A DNA stretch of 35,082 nt from an uncultured Campylobacter sp. (GTDB taxonomy: Bacteria; Campylobacterota; Campylobacteria; Campylobacterales; Campylobacteraceae), in assembly GCF_937973075.1 (NCBI RefSeq), contig NZ_CALBWL010000062.1, positions 1 to 35,082 of the forward strand, given 5' to 3'. The translations under genes and the position numbers were made by a program. The notes under the pieces are model-generated. The model did no database searches and was not told the origin of the DNA. It saw only the letters and a program-made list of their open reading frames with translations. Positions 8,094-16,309 of the stretch are shown piece by piece (position 1 is the stretch's first letter; every line of letters starts with the position of its first letter).

Positions 8094-9407
8094 TTGGATA
8101 ATCTAATAGCACAATGCAGCGAAAGGCTCGACGTTTTTTTAAGCTCGCAGCTTGGAATTTCGCGCAATCAAATATCAAGCTTAATCAAATCTGCAGCGGT
8201 TAGAGTGGACGGAGCCGTGCAGACTAAGCCCGGCTACAAGCTGTCCGCGGGCGAGCTCGTGCACATCGACTATCCTGCGCCCGCGCCGCAGCAAACAAGC
8301 GCGGATAGGCTAAACTTCGACGTTGAAATTTTATACGAGGATGAGGATCTGCTCGTGGTAAATAAGCCCGCAGGCCTTACCGTCCACCCCGCCGCAAGCG
8401 TCAAAGAGCCCACTCTCGTGGACTGGCTCAAGTCTCGCGGCTATCTGCTTTCTACGCTCGGCGGCGAGCTTCGCGCGGGCATCGTGCACCGCCTGGATAA
8501 ACTCACCAGCGGCGCCCTGCTCGTCGCCAAAAACAACGCCGCACACGCCGCGCTCTCGGCGCAGCTAAGCGACAAGAGCATGGGGCGGATATACCTCGCA
8601 CTCATCGACCTGCCGCTGAAAGAGCCCTGCGTGATCGAGCGCCCGATCGCTCGCAACCCAGCAAACCGCCTAAAAATGGGGATCGTGCCCGGCGGACGCA
8701 GCGCAAAGAGCGCGTTTTATGAAATTTTAAGCGGAGCGGAACTAAGCGAGCTTCAAAACTCCGCCCAGAAGTGCGATGAAATTTTAGGCGCGGACGATGG
8801 CGCGGCTGCGGGCAAGAGCGCAGGGGCGGATGAAATTTTAAATAACTGCGCGAATAACGCGGACGAAATTTCAAATAATTGCATGCGGAGCATGGATAAA
8901 ATTTCAATCCAAAGCGCAGATAAAATTCCAAGCAGCCGCGCGGACAACGAAGATAAAATTTTAACCGCCGATATGAACGCAAATGAAACCAAAGCCGCCC
9001 GTCTCGCCGAAAATAAATTTTTAAATTTTAAAAATCCCGCTCAAAACCAAATTTTGCCGCCGATAAGCCTAAAAAGCTTTAATCTCGTCGCCGCAAAGCT
9101 CTTCACGGGCCGCACGCATCAGATCCGCGTGCATTTAAGCTCGATAAATCGGCACATTTTGGGCGATCATTTATACGGATTTAAGAGCGAAAACGCTAAA
9201 ATTAACAGGATTTTGCTCCATGCCTATTTGCTCTATTTCATCCATCCGCGAAGCGGCAAAGAGGTGAAAATATGCGCGGGCTTGCCGAGCGAATTTCTAA
9301 ATTTTACGACAAATCAAAAGGTAAAGGATGAAATTTATGAAAAAATTTTACCGACTAACGTTGAGCGCTACTTTAGCGATACTAGCGGGTGGCTGCGCTA
9401 TGTCTAG
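8094..9407 (+). CDS. RluA/RluD-family pseudouridine synthase with a low-complexity insert
   Basis: 437 residues. An N-terminal S4 RNA-binding domain (about 1-65) precedes the catalytic domain. The catalytic aspartate is Asp135 in GIVHRLDKLTSG, and TGRTHQIRVHLSSI near 343 is the other family signature. The enzyme isomerises uridines in rRNA (23S rRNA by family). Normal members have about 300-330 residues. The excess is an insert at about 213-322 made of repeated DEIL, DEIS and DKIS peptides separated by Ala, Asn and Ser, encoded by recurring GATGAAATTTTAA-type words. The start is TTG with AAAAGG upstream. The 3' end overlaps the next gene by about 70 bases. The position beside rodA matches C. 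jejuni Cj1280c. Confidence 0.9.
   Translation: MDNLIAQCSERLDVFLSSQLGISRNQISSLIKSAAVRVDGAVQTKPGYKLSAGELVHIDYPAPAPQQTSADRLNFDVEILYEDEDLLVVNKPAGLTVHPAASVKEPTLVDWLKSRGYLLSTLGGELRAGIVHRLDKLTSGALLVAKNNAAHAALSAQLSDKSMGRIYLALIDLPLKEPCVIERPIARNPANRLKMGIVPGGRSAKSAFYEILSGAELSELQNSAQKCDEILGADDGAAAGKSAGADEILNNCANNADEISNNCMRSMDKISIQSADKIPSSRADNEDKILTADMNANETKAARLAENKFLNFKNPAQNQILPPISLKSFNLVAAKLFTGRTHQIRVHLSSINRHILGDHLYGFKSENAKINRILLHAYLLYFIHPRSGKEVKICAGLPSEFLNFTTNQKVKDEIYEKILPTNVERYFSDTSGWLRYV
8717..9030 (+). repeat. GATGAAATTT/GATAAAATTT-word array inside the pseudouridine synthase gene
   Basis: Between two conserved blocks of the enzyme, words of the form GATGAAATTTTA, GACGAAATTTCA and GATAAAATTTTA recur at irregular spacing of roughly 30-60 bases, always in the same reading frame (D-E/K-I-L/S). 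This is visible at about 8717, 8777, 8829, 8862, 8895 and 8951. Confidence 0.75.
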
Positions 9408-10002
9408 CGCGCCTAGTGCAAGCGACGAAAGCCTGCCGCGCGTAGAGGGGGTTAGGACGATCGCGAGCGACAATGAGATCGGACTTGAGTGGCCTAGATA
9501 CGACAGCAATACCGCCGTGCTGGGCTTTGTCGTTTACCGAGCGCCCGCAAGCGGCGGCGAAGCCAAAAAGATCGCCACTATCGCAGATCCATACTCCACT
9601 CACTACGTAGATACGAGGCTGCAGCCAGGCACTTCGTATAAATACACTGTGCGCACATACGGCGCCAAGGGCGTTTCGGCTCCTTCTCCGGTCGCTATCG
9701 CAAGCACGGCGAAGATGCTAGAGTCCGTGCCGTTTGCGCAGGCGATCTACGGGCTTCCGGGCCGCGTTAAGATCATCTGGCGCCCGCATCCAGATCTTCG
9801 CGTAAGCTCCTATCTAATCGAGCGCCGTCCTAAGGGAGGTGAGTCGTGGAGCACGATTAAAGAGGTTCGCGGCAGACTTAGCGCTGAATATATCGATAAT
9901 ATCGATTACGGCGAAGGATACGAATACCGCATCACCGTCAAAACCGAAAACGGAGAGCTGTCCAAGCCTAGTGCAGTCATTGCCGCAGCGCAGGCAGAAT
10001 AA
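9337..10002 (+). CDS. Fibronectin type III domain lipoprotein
   Basis: 221 residues from the ATG at 9337. I prefer this start because AAAGG (9323-9327) sits nine bases upstream, whereas the in-frame ATG at 9328 directly abuts that site. The N-terminus is a lipoprotein signal ending ILAGGC, with Cys20 the likely lipidated residue. Two fibronectin-III-like beta domains follow (about 40-130 and 133-221), with typical patterns such as IGLEWPRY, GTSYKYTVRTYG and YEYRITVKTENGE. It probably sits in the membrane facing the periplasm or surface and binds protein or cell-wall partners; the exact role is unknown. The 5' end overlaps the pseudouridine synthase gene. The order matches C. jejuni Cj1279c, located between Cj1280c and trmB. 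Confidence 0.85.
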   Translation: MKKFYRLTLSATLAILAGGCAMSSAPSASDESLPRVEGVRTIASDNEIGLEWPRYDSNTAVLGFVVYRAPASGGEAKKIATIADPYSTHYVDTRLQPGTSYKYTVRTYGAKGVSAPSPVAIASTAKMLESVPFAQAIYGLPGRVKIIWRPHPDLRVSSYLIERRPKGGESWSTIKEVRGRLSAEYIDNIDYGEGYEYRITVKTENGELSKPSAVIAAAQAE

Positions 10003-10005
10003 AGT

Positions 10006-12180
10006 TTGCCGAATTTCATAACCCGCAGCGTGAGCCTGCCGCCGCTGCCGATTAAGTTCGGCGAGACCGAATTTTTAGAAACGGCGCGCGGCAGAAATTT
10101 AACGCTCGTGCGAACCAGAAGCTTTGATAGCGAGTTTTTTATCATCGTTAAACCCGGCGGCGGCAAAGTGATAGTAAAGGGCGAAAAGATCACCAAGCCC
10201 GCTAAGATCGGCCATCTGCAACGAGCGCTCGAAATTTTTAAAGAGCGCTTCTGCGGGCGGATCATCTCGCAGGCGTTTGCTTACAAAGACAGCTCGCTTA
10301 CCGAAAAAACGCCGCTGATTTTGGATGAGAATGAAATTTTATCCCTCGTAAAAAGCTCTAAATTTAATAAAATTTTCATCGAGATCGGCTTCGGCTCGGG
10401 CAGACACCTGCTTCATCAAGCGCGCTCAAATCAAGACGCGCTGCTAATCGGCATCGAAATTTACAAGCCCGCGATCGAACAGGTCGCAAAGCTAGCGATC
10501 CGCGAGGGGCTACAAAACATTGCGCTGATTGCCACCGACGCGCGGGTTTTGCTGAGCCTGCTTCCCGCAGGCTGCCTACAGCGCGTATTTTTGCACTTCC
10601 CCGTGCCGTGGGACGACGCGCCGCACCGCCGCGTCATAAGCGACGAGTTCGCCTCGCAGATCGCACGTACGCTCGGGCACAGCGGCCGCTTTGAGCTTCG
10701 CACCGACAGCGAGGAGTACTTCCTCTACGCGATGCAAAAGCTCTCGCCCTACGTTCAGCGAAAAGCGGGCGAAATTTCGCACTTCAAAAACCGAGACGCC
10801 GCCGTAGCGAGCAAATACGAGGATAGATGGCGCAAGATGGATAAAGATATCTACGATCTGATCTATGAGAACAAAACCGCGGGCCTGGGTGAGCCGCAGC
10901 GGTTTGAGATGGAATTTTTAAAATTTGACGCAGCGGCAATCGCGCGAAATTTTAAAAATTTCACCTTCAAAGGCGAGGATTTTTTCGTGCATTTTGAGGA
11001 AATTTTTTACTTTGACGCGCAAAAAAGCTTGGGCGCGGACGGAGCTTGCGCAGCGGACGGCGCAAATTTAAGCAGCGCGGGAGAAGTTATAAACGATGAG
11101 GCTATAAATTTAGACGCAATGCGAGGAAAAAATTTAACTAAGCGCGCGAGCATGGATGAAATTTCGTCAGGCTGCGGCAAAATTTCAGCTACGACAACGG
11201 GCGATAAAATTTTAACTTGCGCGAACGCTACGCAAATTCTAAAAAAAGCAAGCGGCGCACTGAATACAAACCATGCAGATGAAACGGGCGCAAAAGACGG
11301 CGTAAATTTAAACGAGGATCGCTTGAATGTAAGTTGCTTAAATTTAACAGACGGCGGCGTAGTGAGTGCGAGAAATACGACAAGCATAGGCGCCGCAACG
11401 AGCGCTAAATTTAGCCGCCCCGCCCCGAGTAAAAAGCGCGCTTTGGCCTGCGAGCAGATCGCAACAAGCAGCGCGCTAAATGCTAGCGGCACGGAGGGTG
11501 CGCTTGCAGCTATCGATGCGACAGGCGTAAGTACTGCACCTGCAACGATCGGTGCAATAGATACAAACAATGCGCCGAATTTGGACGGCTCATTCGCGGC
11601 GACCCGTGCAGCGGAAGCAAGCGGCGCACTGAATACAAACTACGCGGATGAAGCGGGCGTAAATTTAAACGAGGATCGCTTGAACGCAAGCGGCATAAAT
11701 TTAACAAACGGCGGCGTAGCGAGTGCAAGAAATACAACGAACGCAAGCATCTTACTTTGCAAAAATGAGCCGCAAGCCGAACTAAAAAACGAACTAAACC
11801 ACGCTGCCGAACCGCAAACAGAATTACAAAACAAGTCAAACTCTATCAAGTCGCAAGTCGGGTACCGAAGCGAGCCAAGCAATGACGAGCTACAAGCCGA
11901 ACACCAAGACAAATTAAAGCGTGCCGAGCAGCAAGATAAACGACAAAGCGAACCAAGCTGTGCCGAGCAGCAAGATAAACGGCAAAGTAAGTCGGGCGCC
12001 GCAGAACCGCAGGACGTGCTAATCCTGCTTTCGCTCGGGGCATTCGACTTTCCGCAGCAGTGTTTCATCCGCGCAAACGCAAGCGGCACGCGCTACTTCA
12101 TCCGCCGCCCGCTTCCTACGCGCGAAAACCACGCGGCACATCAAAAAATTTCGGAGATATTTTCACAATGGCAGAGATAA
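10006..12180 (+). CDS. trmB: tRNA (guanine-N7-)-methyltransferase with a giant low-complexity insert
   Basis: The enzyme methylates G46 of tRNA using S-adenosylmethionine. The N-terminal part (1-340) is normal for the Campylobacter form: MPNF start, SAM-binding IFIEIGFGSGRHLLHQA near residue 126, and FPVPWDDAPHRRV near 198. The last about 55 residues (LILLSLGAFDFPQQCFIRAN onward) are also conserved-looking. Between them about 325 residues of Ala/Asn/Glu/Gln/Lys-rich sequence are inserted, taking the protein to 724 residues against about 390 usual. The insert has internal duplications: SGALNTN...NLNEDRLN twice and AEQQDKRQS twice. The start is TTG, three bases after the preceding stop. The reading frame is open throughout, so the insert is tolerated as protein. 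The gene overlaps ftsE by 13 bases. Confidence 0.9.
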   Translation: MPNFITRSVSLPPLPIKFGETEFLETARGRNLTLVRTRSFDSEFFIIVKPGGGKVIVKGEKITKPAKIGHLQRALEIFKERFCGRIISQAFAYKDSSLTEKTPLILDENEILSLVKSSKFNKIFIEIGFGSGRHLLHQARSNQDALLIGIEIYKPAIEQVAKLAIREGLQNIALIATDARVLLSLLPAGCLQRVFLHFPVPWDDAPHRRVISDEFASQIARTLGHSGRFELRTDSEEYFLYAMQKLSPYVQRKAGEISHFKNRDAAVASKYEDRWRKMDKDIYDLIYENKTAGLGEPQRFEMEFLKFDAAAIARNFKNFTFKGEDFFVHFEEIFYFDAQKSLGADGACAADGANLSSAGEVINDEAINLDAMRGKNLTKRASMDEISSGCGKISATTTGDKILTCANATQILKKASGALNTNHADETGAKDGVNLNEDRLNVSCLNLTDGGVVSARNTTSIGAATSAKFSRPAPSKKRALACEQIATSSALNASGTEGALAAIDATGVSTAPATIGAIDTNNAPNLDGSFAATRAAEASGALNTNYADEAGVNLNEDRLNASGINLTNGGVASARNTTNASILLCKNEPQAELKNELNHAAEPQTELQNKSNSIKSQVGYRSEPSNDELQAEHQDKLKRAEQQDKRQSEPSCAEQQDKRQSKSGAAEPQDVLILLSLGAFDFPQQCFIRANASGTRYFIRRPLPTRENHAAHQKISEIFSQWQR
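11247..11760 (+). repeat. Direct repeat pair inside the trmB insert
   Basis: The stretch 11247-11390 recurs at about 11617-11755. Both begin AGCAAGCGGCGCACTGAATA and include AAATTTAAACGAGGATCGCT and a GGCGGCGTAG(T/C)GAGTGC core. The second copy has small in-frame deletions. The spacing is about 370 bases. Both copies keep the trmB reading frame. Confidence 0.8.
11921..11988 (+). repeat. 39-bp tandem repeat encoding AEQQDKRQS in trmB
   Basis: TGCCGAGCAGCAAGATAAAC occurs at 11922 and again at 11961, a period of exactly 39 bases (13 codons). Looser relatives encoding AE-Q-D/E-K/L peptides precede it (from about 11766). Confidence 0.8.
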
Positions 12181-12857
12181 CGGACGATTACAACATCATC
12201 ACCGCAGCGGGCCTCACGCTGGGCTACGAAAAGGCGGGCGCAGTCATCCAAGACGCGAGTTTCGGCATCGGCGCGAAGGACTTCGTCATCATCACAGGCA
12301 AGAGCGGCAGCGGCAAATCCACGCTGCTTAAGTCCTTCTACGGCGGCATCGACATCATCGGCGGCGAGCTGAACGTCTGCCTGTGTGATCTAAAGGGCAT
12401 CACGAACTCCGATCTGCGCACCCTGCGCCAGCGCATCGGCATTATCTTTCAAAACTACCGCCTGATCAACGAATGGACGATCGAGCGCAACATAATGCTT
12501 CCGTTAATGATAATGGGCTACAATCAGCAGGTCTGCCAAGACCAAGCCAAAAAGCTACTGCGCCATGTCGAGCTCGGGCACAAGATGGGTAAGTATCCGC
12601 TCGAGCTTAGCGGCGGCGAGCAGCAGCGCGTGGCCTTGGCGCGCGCGATGGCGCATAATCCGCGCCTGCTGCTGTGCGACGAGCCTACGGGAAATTTGGA
12701 CGACTACTCCAGCGCCATTATTTGGAATTTGCTGCGCTCGGCGTGCGAGTCGTGGAACGCCTGCGTCGTTATCGTGACGCACAAAATGCCCTCTACGCTT
12801 CGTTTTAGACACCGACATTTTGAGATTAAGGACGCTAAAGTAAATGAAATCGATTAA
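12168..12857 (+). CDS. ftsE: Cell-division ABC transporter ATPase FtsE
   Basis: 229 residues from the ATG at 12168; a longer in-frame opening to 12060 lies entirely in the end of trmB and is not used. Motifs in order: Walker A GKSGSGKS (about 43-50), Q-loop FQNYRL, signature LSGGEQQRVALARAM, Walker B LLLCDEPTGNLDD, and switch histidine VIVTH. FtsE drives conformational change of FtsX at the division site, controlling periplasmic peptidoglycan hydrolysis rather than transporting a solute. It overlaps trmB by 13 bases and ftsX by 14, so the three are co-translated. The order trmB-ftsE-ftsX-M23 protein matches C. jejuni Cj1278c-Cj1275c. Confidence 0.93.
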   Translation: MAEITDDYNIITAAGLTLGYEKAGAVIQDASFGIGAKDFVIITGKSGSGKSTLLKSFYGGIDIIGGELNVCLCDLKGITNSDLRTLRQRIGIIFQNYRLINEWTIERNIMLPLMIMGYNQQVCQDQAKKLLRHVELGHKMGKYPLELSGGEQQRVALARAMAHNPRLLLCDEPTGNLDDYSSAIIWNLLRSACESWNACVVIVTHKMPSTLRFRHRHFEIKDAKVNEID

Positions 12858-13659
12858 AACCAATTTCGGCGTGATCTTTTCGCTCGTCGCGCTGCTTTTT
12901 TCGGTGCAGTTTGGAATTTTTATGAGCAACCTAACCAAAAGCTACGAGCGCTCGATCCAAAACGAATACAACATCGTGCTAGTCTCCAAAACCTCGCTCA
13001 GCCTGCAAGACGCGCAAAAAGCGGTGCCGAAGATCAGCTCGATTAGCGAAATTTCAACCGCGGGCATCACCGAGCGACTGAAGGGTAAAATTTCACAAAA
13101 CGCCTTTGCCGAGCTTAGTAAAAATTTGCCTAAATTTTATAGCGTCAAGCTCGAAAGCTTCCCTGACGTCGCGCAGCTTGCAAAAATCGAGCAGGATCTA
13201 AAATCGATAGGCTCGCTTACGAGAGTTGAAATTTTTAAAAAGACTCACGATGAAATTTTTAAAATTTTACTGCTTATCAAAAGCCTTGTTTACGGCTTTG
13301 CGTTTCTGATCGTGCTTTTAGGCGTGATGTTAATTCACCGCCAGATGCGTATTTGGGTTTACGAACACAAAGAGCGCATCGAAATCATGGAGCTTTTCGG
13401 CGCGTCGTTTTTGATAAAAAGCGGCAAGCTCTACCGAATGGCGATAATCGACTCCTTTATTGCCACGCTGATCGTGACCTGCTTTTACATAGCGCTTCCC
13501 TCTTGGGAGGTGTTTTCGACAACGCTTAAGGGTATCGGCGATCTACGCACCGCCATAGTGCTGCCTTACGACGCGCTGATCCTTTTGGGTGTCGCCTTGA
13601 CGCTATCTATCATCGCGGTGAGTTTCGTGATGCTGCAAATCGGAAATAAACGAGCATGA
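12844..13659 (+). CDS. ftsX: Cell-division membrane protein FtsX
   Basis: 271 residues. One helix at about 8-28 is followed by a periplasmic domain (about 29-135), then three helices (about 143-165, 195-218, 240-262), the FtsX topology. The cytoplasmic WVYEHKERIEIMELFGAS segment after the second helix is the usual coupling region to FtsE. The periplasmic loop would contact the coiled coil of the next gene product. It overlaps ftsE upstream and the EnvC-like gene downstream (ATGA). Confidence 0.9.
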   Translation: MKSIKTNFGVIFSLVALLFSVQFGIFMSNLTKSYERSIQNEYNIVLVSKTSLSLQDAQKAVPKISSISEISTAGITERLKGKISQNAFAELSKNLPKFYSVKLESFPDVAQLAKIEQDLKSIGSLTRVEIFKKTHDEIFKILLLIKSLVYGFAFLIVLLGVMLIHRQMRIWVYEHKERIEIMELFGASFLIKSGKLYRMAIIDSFIATLIVTCFYIALPSWEVFSTTLKGIGDLRTAIVLPYDALILLGVALTLSIIAVSFVMLQIGNKRA

Positions 13660-15038
13660 AAAGGGCTTTTTTAGCGCCGCTTCTTGCGCTGGGGCTCGCC
13701 GCGGCTCTTACTTATGCCGCGCCCGCAAAGGGTCAAAGCACGAAAGATAAGATCGCCAAAGCAGGCCAAGAGCTCAAAAGCTCGCAAAAGGAGGGGATGC
13801 AACTCTCGCAAAAGATCGACGAAATTGCAGGACAAATCGTAAAGGAGCAGGAGGGCTTTAAAAAGCGCGAGGGCGAGATCAAACAGCTAAGCGAAACGAT
13901 CGAAGGGCTAAAGGATCAATACGCCGCCGAAGCGCAGGAGCTTGAAAAGCTTAATAGCCAAAACGTCACGCTTCTTAGCGTACAAAACGATCTGGAAAGC
14001 AAGATCGCAAGCGTGATCTCGCAAGAGCTATCGTTTGATCTCATCACCGACGTAAATTCCACCACCACGCCCGATTCTATCATGGCTAGCGAAATTTTAG
14101 AAGGGCTTGGCGTCGTTATGAACGACGAGCTGAAGGGGCTGATCAAAGACTACGAAAATAATCAAAATTTTATCAACGAGCAGAACAAAAAGATCAAATC
14201 GATCCAGGCAAGCATGGCGGGCTATGACAAGAAAAAAACCGATCTCGACGCCAAGCAAACCACCCAAAAAGAAAAGCTCGCACAGATGAAAAAAGATAAA
14301 GAGGACTACATCGCGCGCCTAGAGAAGATAAACGACGAGCAAGACGCCATATCTAAGACTCTGCAGGAGCTTAAGATCATCGACGACGCCGAGGAAAAAG
14401 CCAAAGCGCAGAAGGAGGAAGCGGCACGCCAAGCAAAGCTTGAAGCGCAGAAGCAAAAGGAGCGCCAGGCACGCGAAAAAGAGTACGCCAAAGCAAAGGC
14501 GGCTGCCAAAAAGGCGGGCAAGCCCGAGCCTGCGCCTCCTAGCGAGCCCGAGCCCGAAGTGAGCGAGCCCGCGGATGAGCGCATAAGCAAGATCAACCAA
14601 AAGGTCAAGCAGTACGGCTCGAGCTATCAGTCCTCGCGCGTTAAAAAATACAGCGGAGCCAAGACCGCAGCGCCTTTAAACGGCGCGTATTTGAAGCGAA
14701 AATTCGGCAACTACAACGATCCCGTTTATAACATCAAGCTTTTCAACGAAAATATCGTGCTGGGCTCAAACAGCGGCGATACGCAGGTTAAGGCGGTGCT
14801 ACCGGGTAAAGTGGTCTTTGCCAAAGAAACCGCCGTACTCGATAAGGTCGTGATCCTAGAGCACAGCGGCGGCATCCACACGATCTACGCTCATCTAAAT
14901 CAGATCCCGCCTACCGTGCGCGTCGGCTCCAACGTCAAAAAGGGCTACATCATCGGGCGCATCGGCTCGGATCTGACCTTTGAGGTGACGCAGCAGAACT
15001 ACCACATCAACCCGCTCGATCTCATCAGCCTGAGGTAA
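13656..15038 (+). CDS. EnvC-like coiled-coil protein with degenerate LytM (M23) domain
   Basis: 460 residues. A signal peptide (1-21, ending at TYAAPA) leads into a long coiled coil (about 28-290) rich in Glu, Lys and Gln. A Pro/Glu linker follows, then a C-terminal LytM/M23 domain (about 345-460: VKAVLPGKVVFA, VVILEHSGGIHTIYAHLNQI, VKKGYIIGRIG). Active M23 enzymes have an HxG..D ligand pair and an HxH ligand. Here the first site reads NENIVLGSNSGD without the His/Asp pair, and the last reads SDLTFEV instead of HLHFEV. The zinc ligands are therefore missing and the domain is probably non-catalytic. This is the design of E. coli EnvC, which FtsEX uses to switch on periplasmic amidases. It is translationally coupled to ftsX, and AmiA is the likely target. 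Similar genes are often annotated simply as M23 peptidases. Confidence 0.85.
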   Translation: MKRAFLAPLLALGLAAALTYAAPAKGQSTKDKIAKAGQELKSSQKEGMQLSQKIDEIAGQIVKEQEGFKKREGEIKQLSETIEGLKDQYAAEAQELEKLNSQNVTLLSVQNDLESKIASVISQELSFDLITDVNSTTTPDSIMASEILEGLGVVMNDELKGLIKDYENNQNFINEQNKKIKSIQASMAGYDKKKTDLDAKQTTQKEKLAQMKKDKEDYIARLEKINDEQDAISKTLQELKIIDDAEEKAKAQKEEAARQAKLEAQKQKERQAREKEYAKAKAAAKKAGKPEPAPPSEPEPEVSEPADERISKINQKVKQYGSSYQSSRVKKYSGAKTAAPLNGAYLKRKFGNYNDPVYNIKLFNENIVLGSNSGDTQVKAVLPGKVVFAKETAVLDKVVILEHSGGIHTIYAHLNQIPPTVRVGSNVKKGYIIGRIGSDLTFEVTQQNYHINPLDLISLR

Positions 15039-15041
15039 GTC

Positions 15042-15431
15042 GTGAGCGGGGAAAATTCCAAATTTAGCGGATCTTGCGAGGATGCCGAAAGTTTAAATTT
15101 AAGCGAGCAAAGCTCGGGCTGCGAGTTAAATTTGAGCGATGAAAATTCTGCGGTGGCGTTAAATTTAAACGAGCAAAATTCCGCCTCGGCATTAAATTTG
15201 AATGACGAAAATTCCAAAGCCACATTAAATTTGAACAATCAAAATTTAAGCAGTCAAAATTTTACCGCTACAAGCGATGTCGCCGCGTCAAATTTAGATA
15301 GCGAGAATTCCTCCACGGGAGCCGCTGCATTAAATTTTAAAAATAAAAATTCTGCGACGGCGAGCGCCGAAGCGACATCAAAAACGATGGCGGGCGCCGC
15401 AAAAAATAGGAAGCTACAACGAGCGCCGTAG
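15042..15431 (+). CDS. Asn/Leu-rich 11-residue repeat protein
   Basis: 129 residues from a GTG three bases after the preceding stop, with a GAGG ribosome-site-like string in the end of that gene. It contains five near-identical units of the pattern LNL(S/N)(D/E/N)(E/Q)NSxxx, period 11 residues (33 bases), at about residues 18-72, then a looser Ala/Ser/Asn-rich tail. No signal peptide or membrane segment is seen. The function is unknown. It may be a real coupled gene, or repeat expansion of intergenic DNA that happens to stay open. The sequence words (GAAAATTC, TTAAATTTAA) are the same ones that build the inserts in trmB and the pseudouridine synthase. Confidence 0.5.
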   Translation: MSGENSKFSGSCEDAESLNLSEQSSGCELNLSDENSAVALNLNEQNSASALNLNDENSKATLNLNNQNLSSQNFTATSDVAASNLDSENSSTGAAALNFKNKNSATASAEATSKTMAGAAKNRKLQRAP

Positions 15432-15493
15432 AAGTAAAAATGACGAAAACAGCGCAAAACGATATTGAGATTACAAGGGTAGCGGAGGAAATA

Positions 15494-16309
15494 ATGACAA
15501 CAGAAATAGCGGCAGCAAAAGAAGCAGAAGCGGCGAGACCGCAAATCCAAGAGCTTACAAATTTTATTAGTGAATACGCCGCCAAGATGCTTAGCATCGG
15601 CACCTACACCGCGCGTATAGAGCACTGCGTGCGCAGGATAGCGGACGCTTACGACTATGAGGCTAGCCTGATGATCTTTGTGCGTCACTTCATCATCAGC
15701 GTGATGGATCCTGCGGACAACTCTATCCGCCGCACCTACGTCAAAACGGGCGCTGCGGCGCAGATCAGCTTCGATCTGATCTCGGAGCTAAGCGCGCTTA
15801 GCTGGGAAATTTACGATGAAAAAATCTCCCTTGCGCGCGCGAGAGCCGCATTTACTCAAATTTTAACCTCGCAAAAGAAAAGCTTTGCCAAAACTCTCAT
15901 TTTGCTCAGCGTCGCAAATGCTGCATTCTGCGAGCTTTTCGGTGGCGACGGCGGCGCGATGGCGTTAGTTTTTGCGGCTACGGCTTTTGGAATTTGCGTC
16001 CGCTATCTGCTTAGCAAGCTTAAAATCAACCTAAAAATCCAATACATCGCGGTTTCGTTCGCAGTCTCATTCATCGTCTCGCTAGGCGCTCGCTACGGGC
16101 TTAGCGCCACGCCCGACGTCGCCGTAGGATCGAGCATATTGTTTTTGATCCCGGGCGTCTGGCTGATCAACTCGGTATTTGACATCCTAAACGAAAATAT
16201 GCTCGTAGGCATCAGCAGAGGGCTGAACACCGGGCTTTTGATCATCTGCATCGCGATCGGGCTCTTTCTGACGCTTAGCATCTCAAATTTGGGGCTTGTA
16301 AATGTTTGA
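15494..16309 (+). CDS. Threonine/serine exporter subunit, ThrE N-terminal type (DUF1212)
   Basis: 271 residues from the ATG at 15494, chosen because GGAGG lies five bases upstream; an in-frame ATG at 15440 would add 18 residues with a weaker site. The cytoplasmic first half carries the family pattern FISEYAAKMLSIGTYTARIE and an FVRHFIISVMD stretch. The second half has about five membrane helices (for example LILLSVANAAFCELF, IQYIAVSFAVSFIVSLGARY and LLIICIAIGLFLTLSIS), with SILFLIPGVWLINSVFD. The family exports threonine and serine using the proton gradient. In Campylobacter the ThrE protein is split in two, and this is the large subunit. It overlaps the small subunit gene by eight bases. Confidence 0.88.
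   Translation: MTTEIAAAKEAEAARPQIQELTNFISEYAAKMLSIGTYTARIEHCVRRIADAYDYEASLMIFVRHFIISVMDPADNSIRRTYVKTGAAAQISFDLISELSALSWEIYDEKISLARARAAFTQILTSQKKSFAKTLILLSVANAAFCELFGGDGGAMALVFAATAFGICVRYLLSKLKINLKIQYIAVSFAVSFIVSLGARYGLSATPDVAVGSSILFLIPGVWLINSVFDILNENMLVGISRGLNTGLLIICIAIGLFLTLSISNLGLVNV

Noticed and set aside
11007..11570. 187-codon minus-strand frame over the trmB insert
   Set aside because: It is opposite an open frame flanked by conserved TrmB sequence, and has no ribosome site or recognisable features.
12060..12167. Extended N-terminus for ftsE
   Set aside because: The extra residues come from the end of trmB; MAEITDDY at 12168 gives the normal FtsE length.
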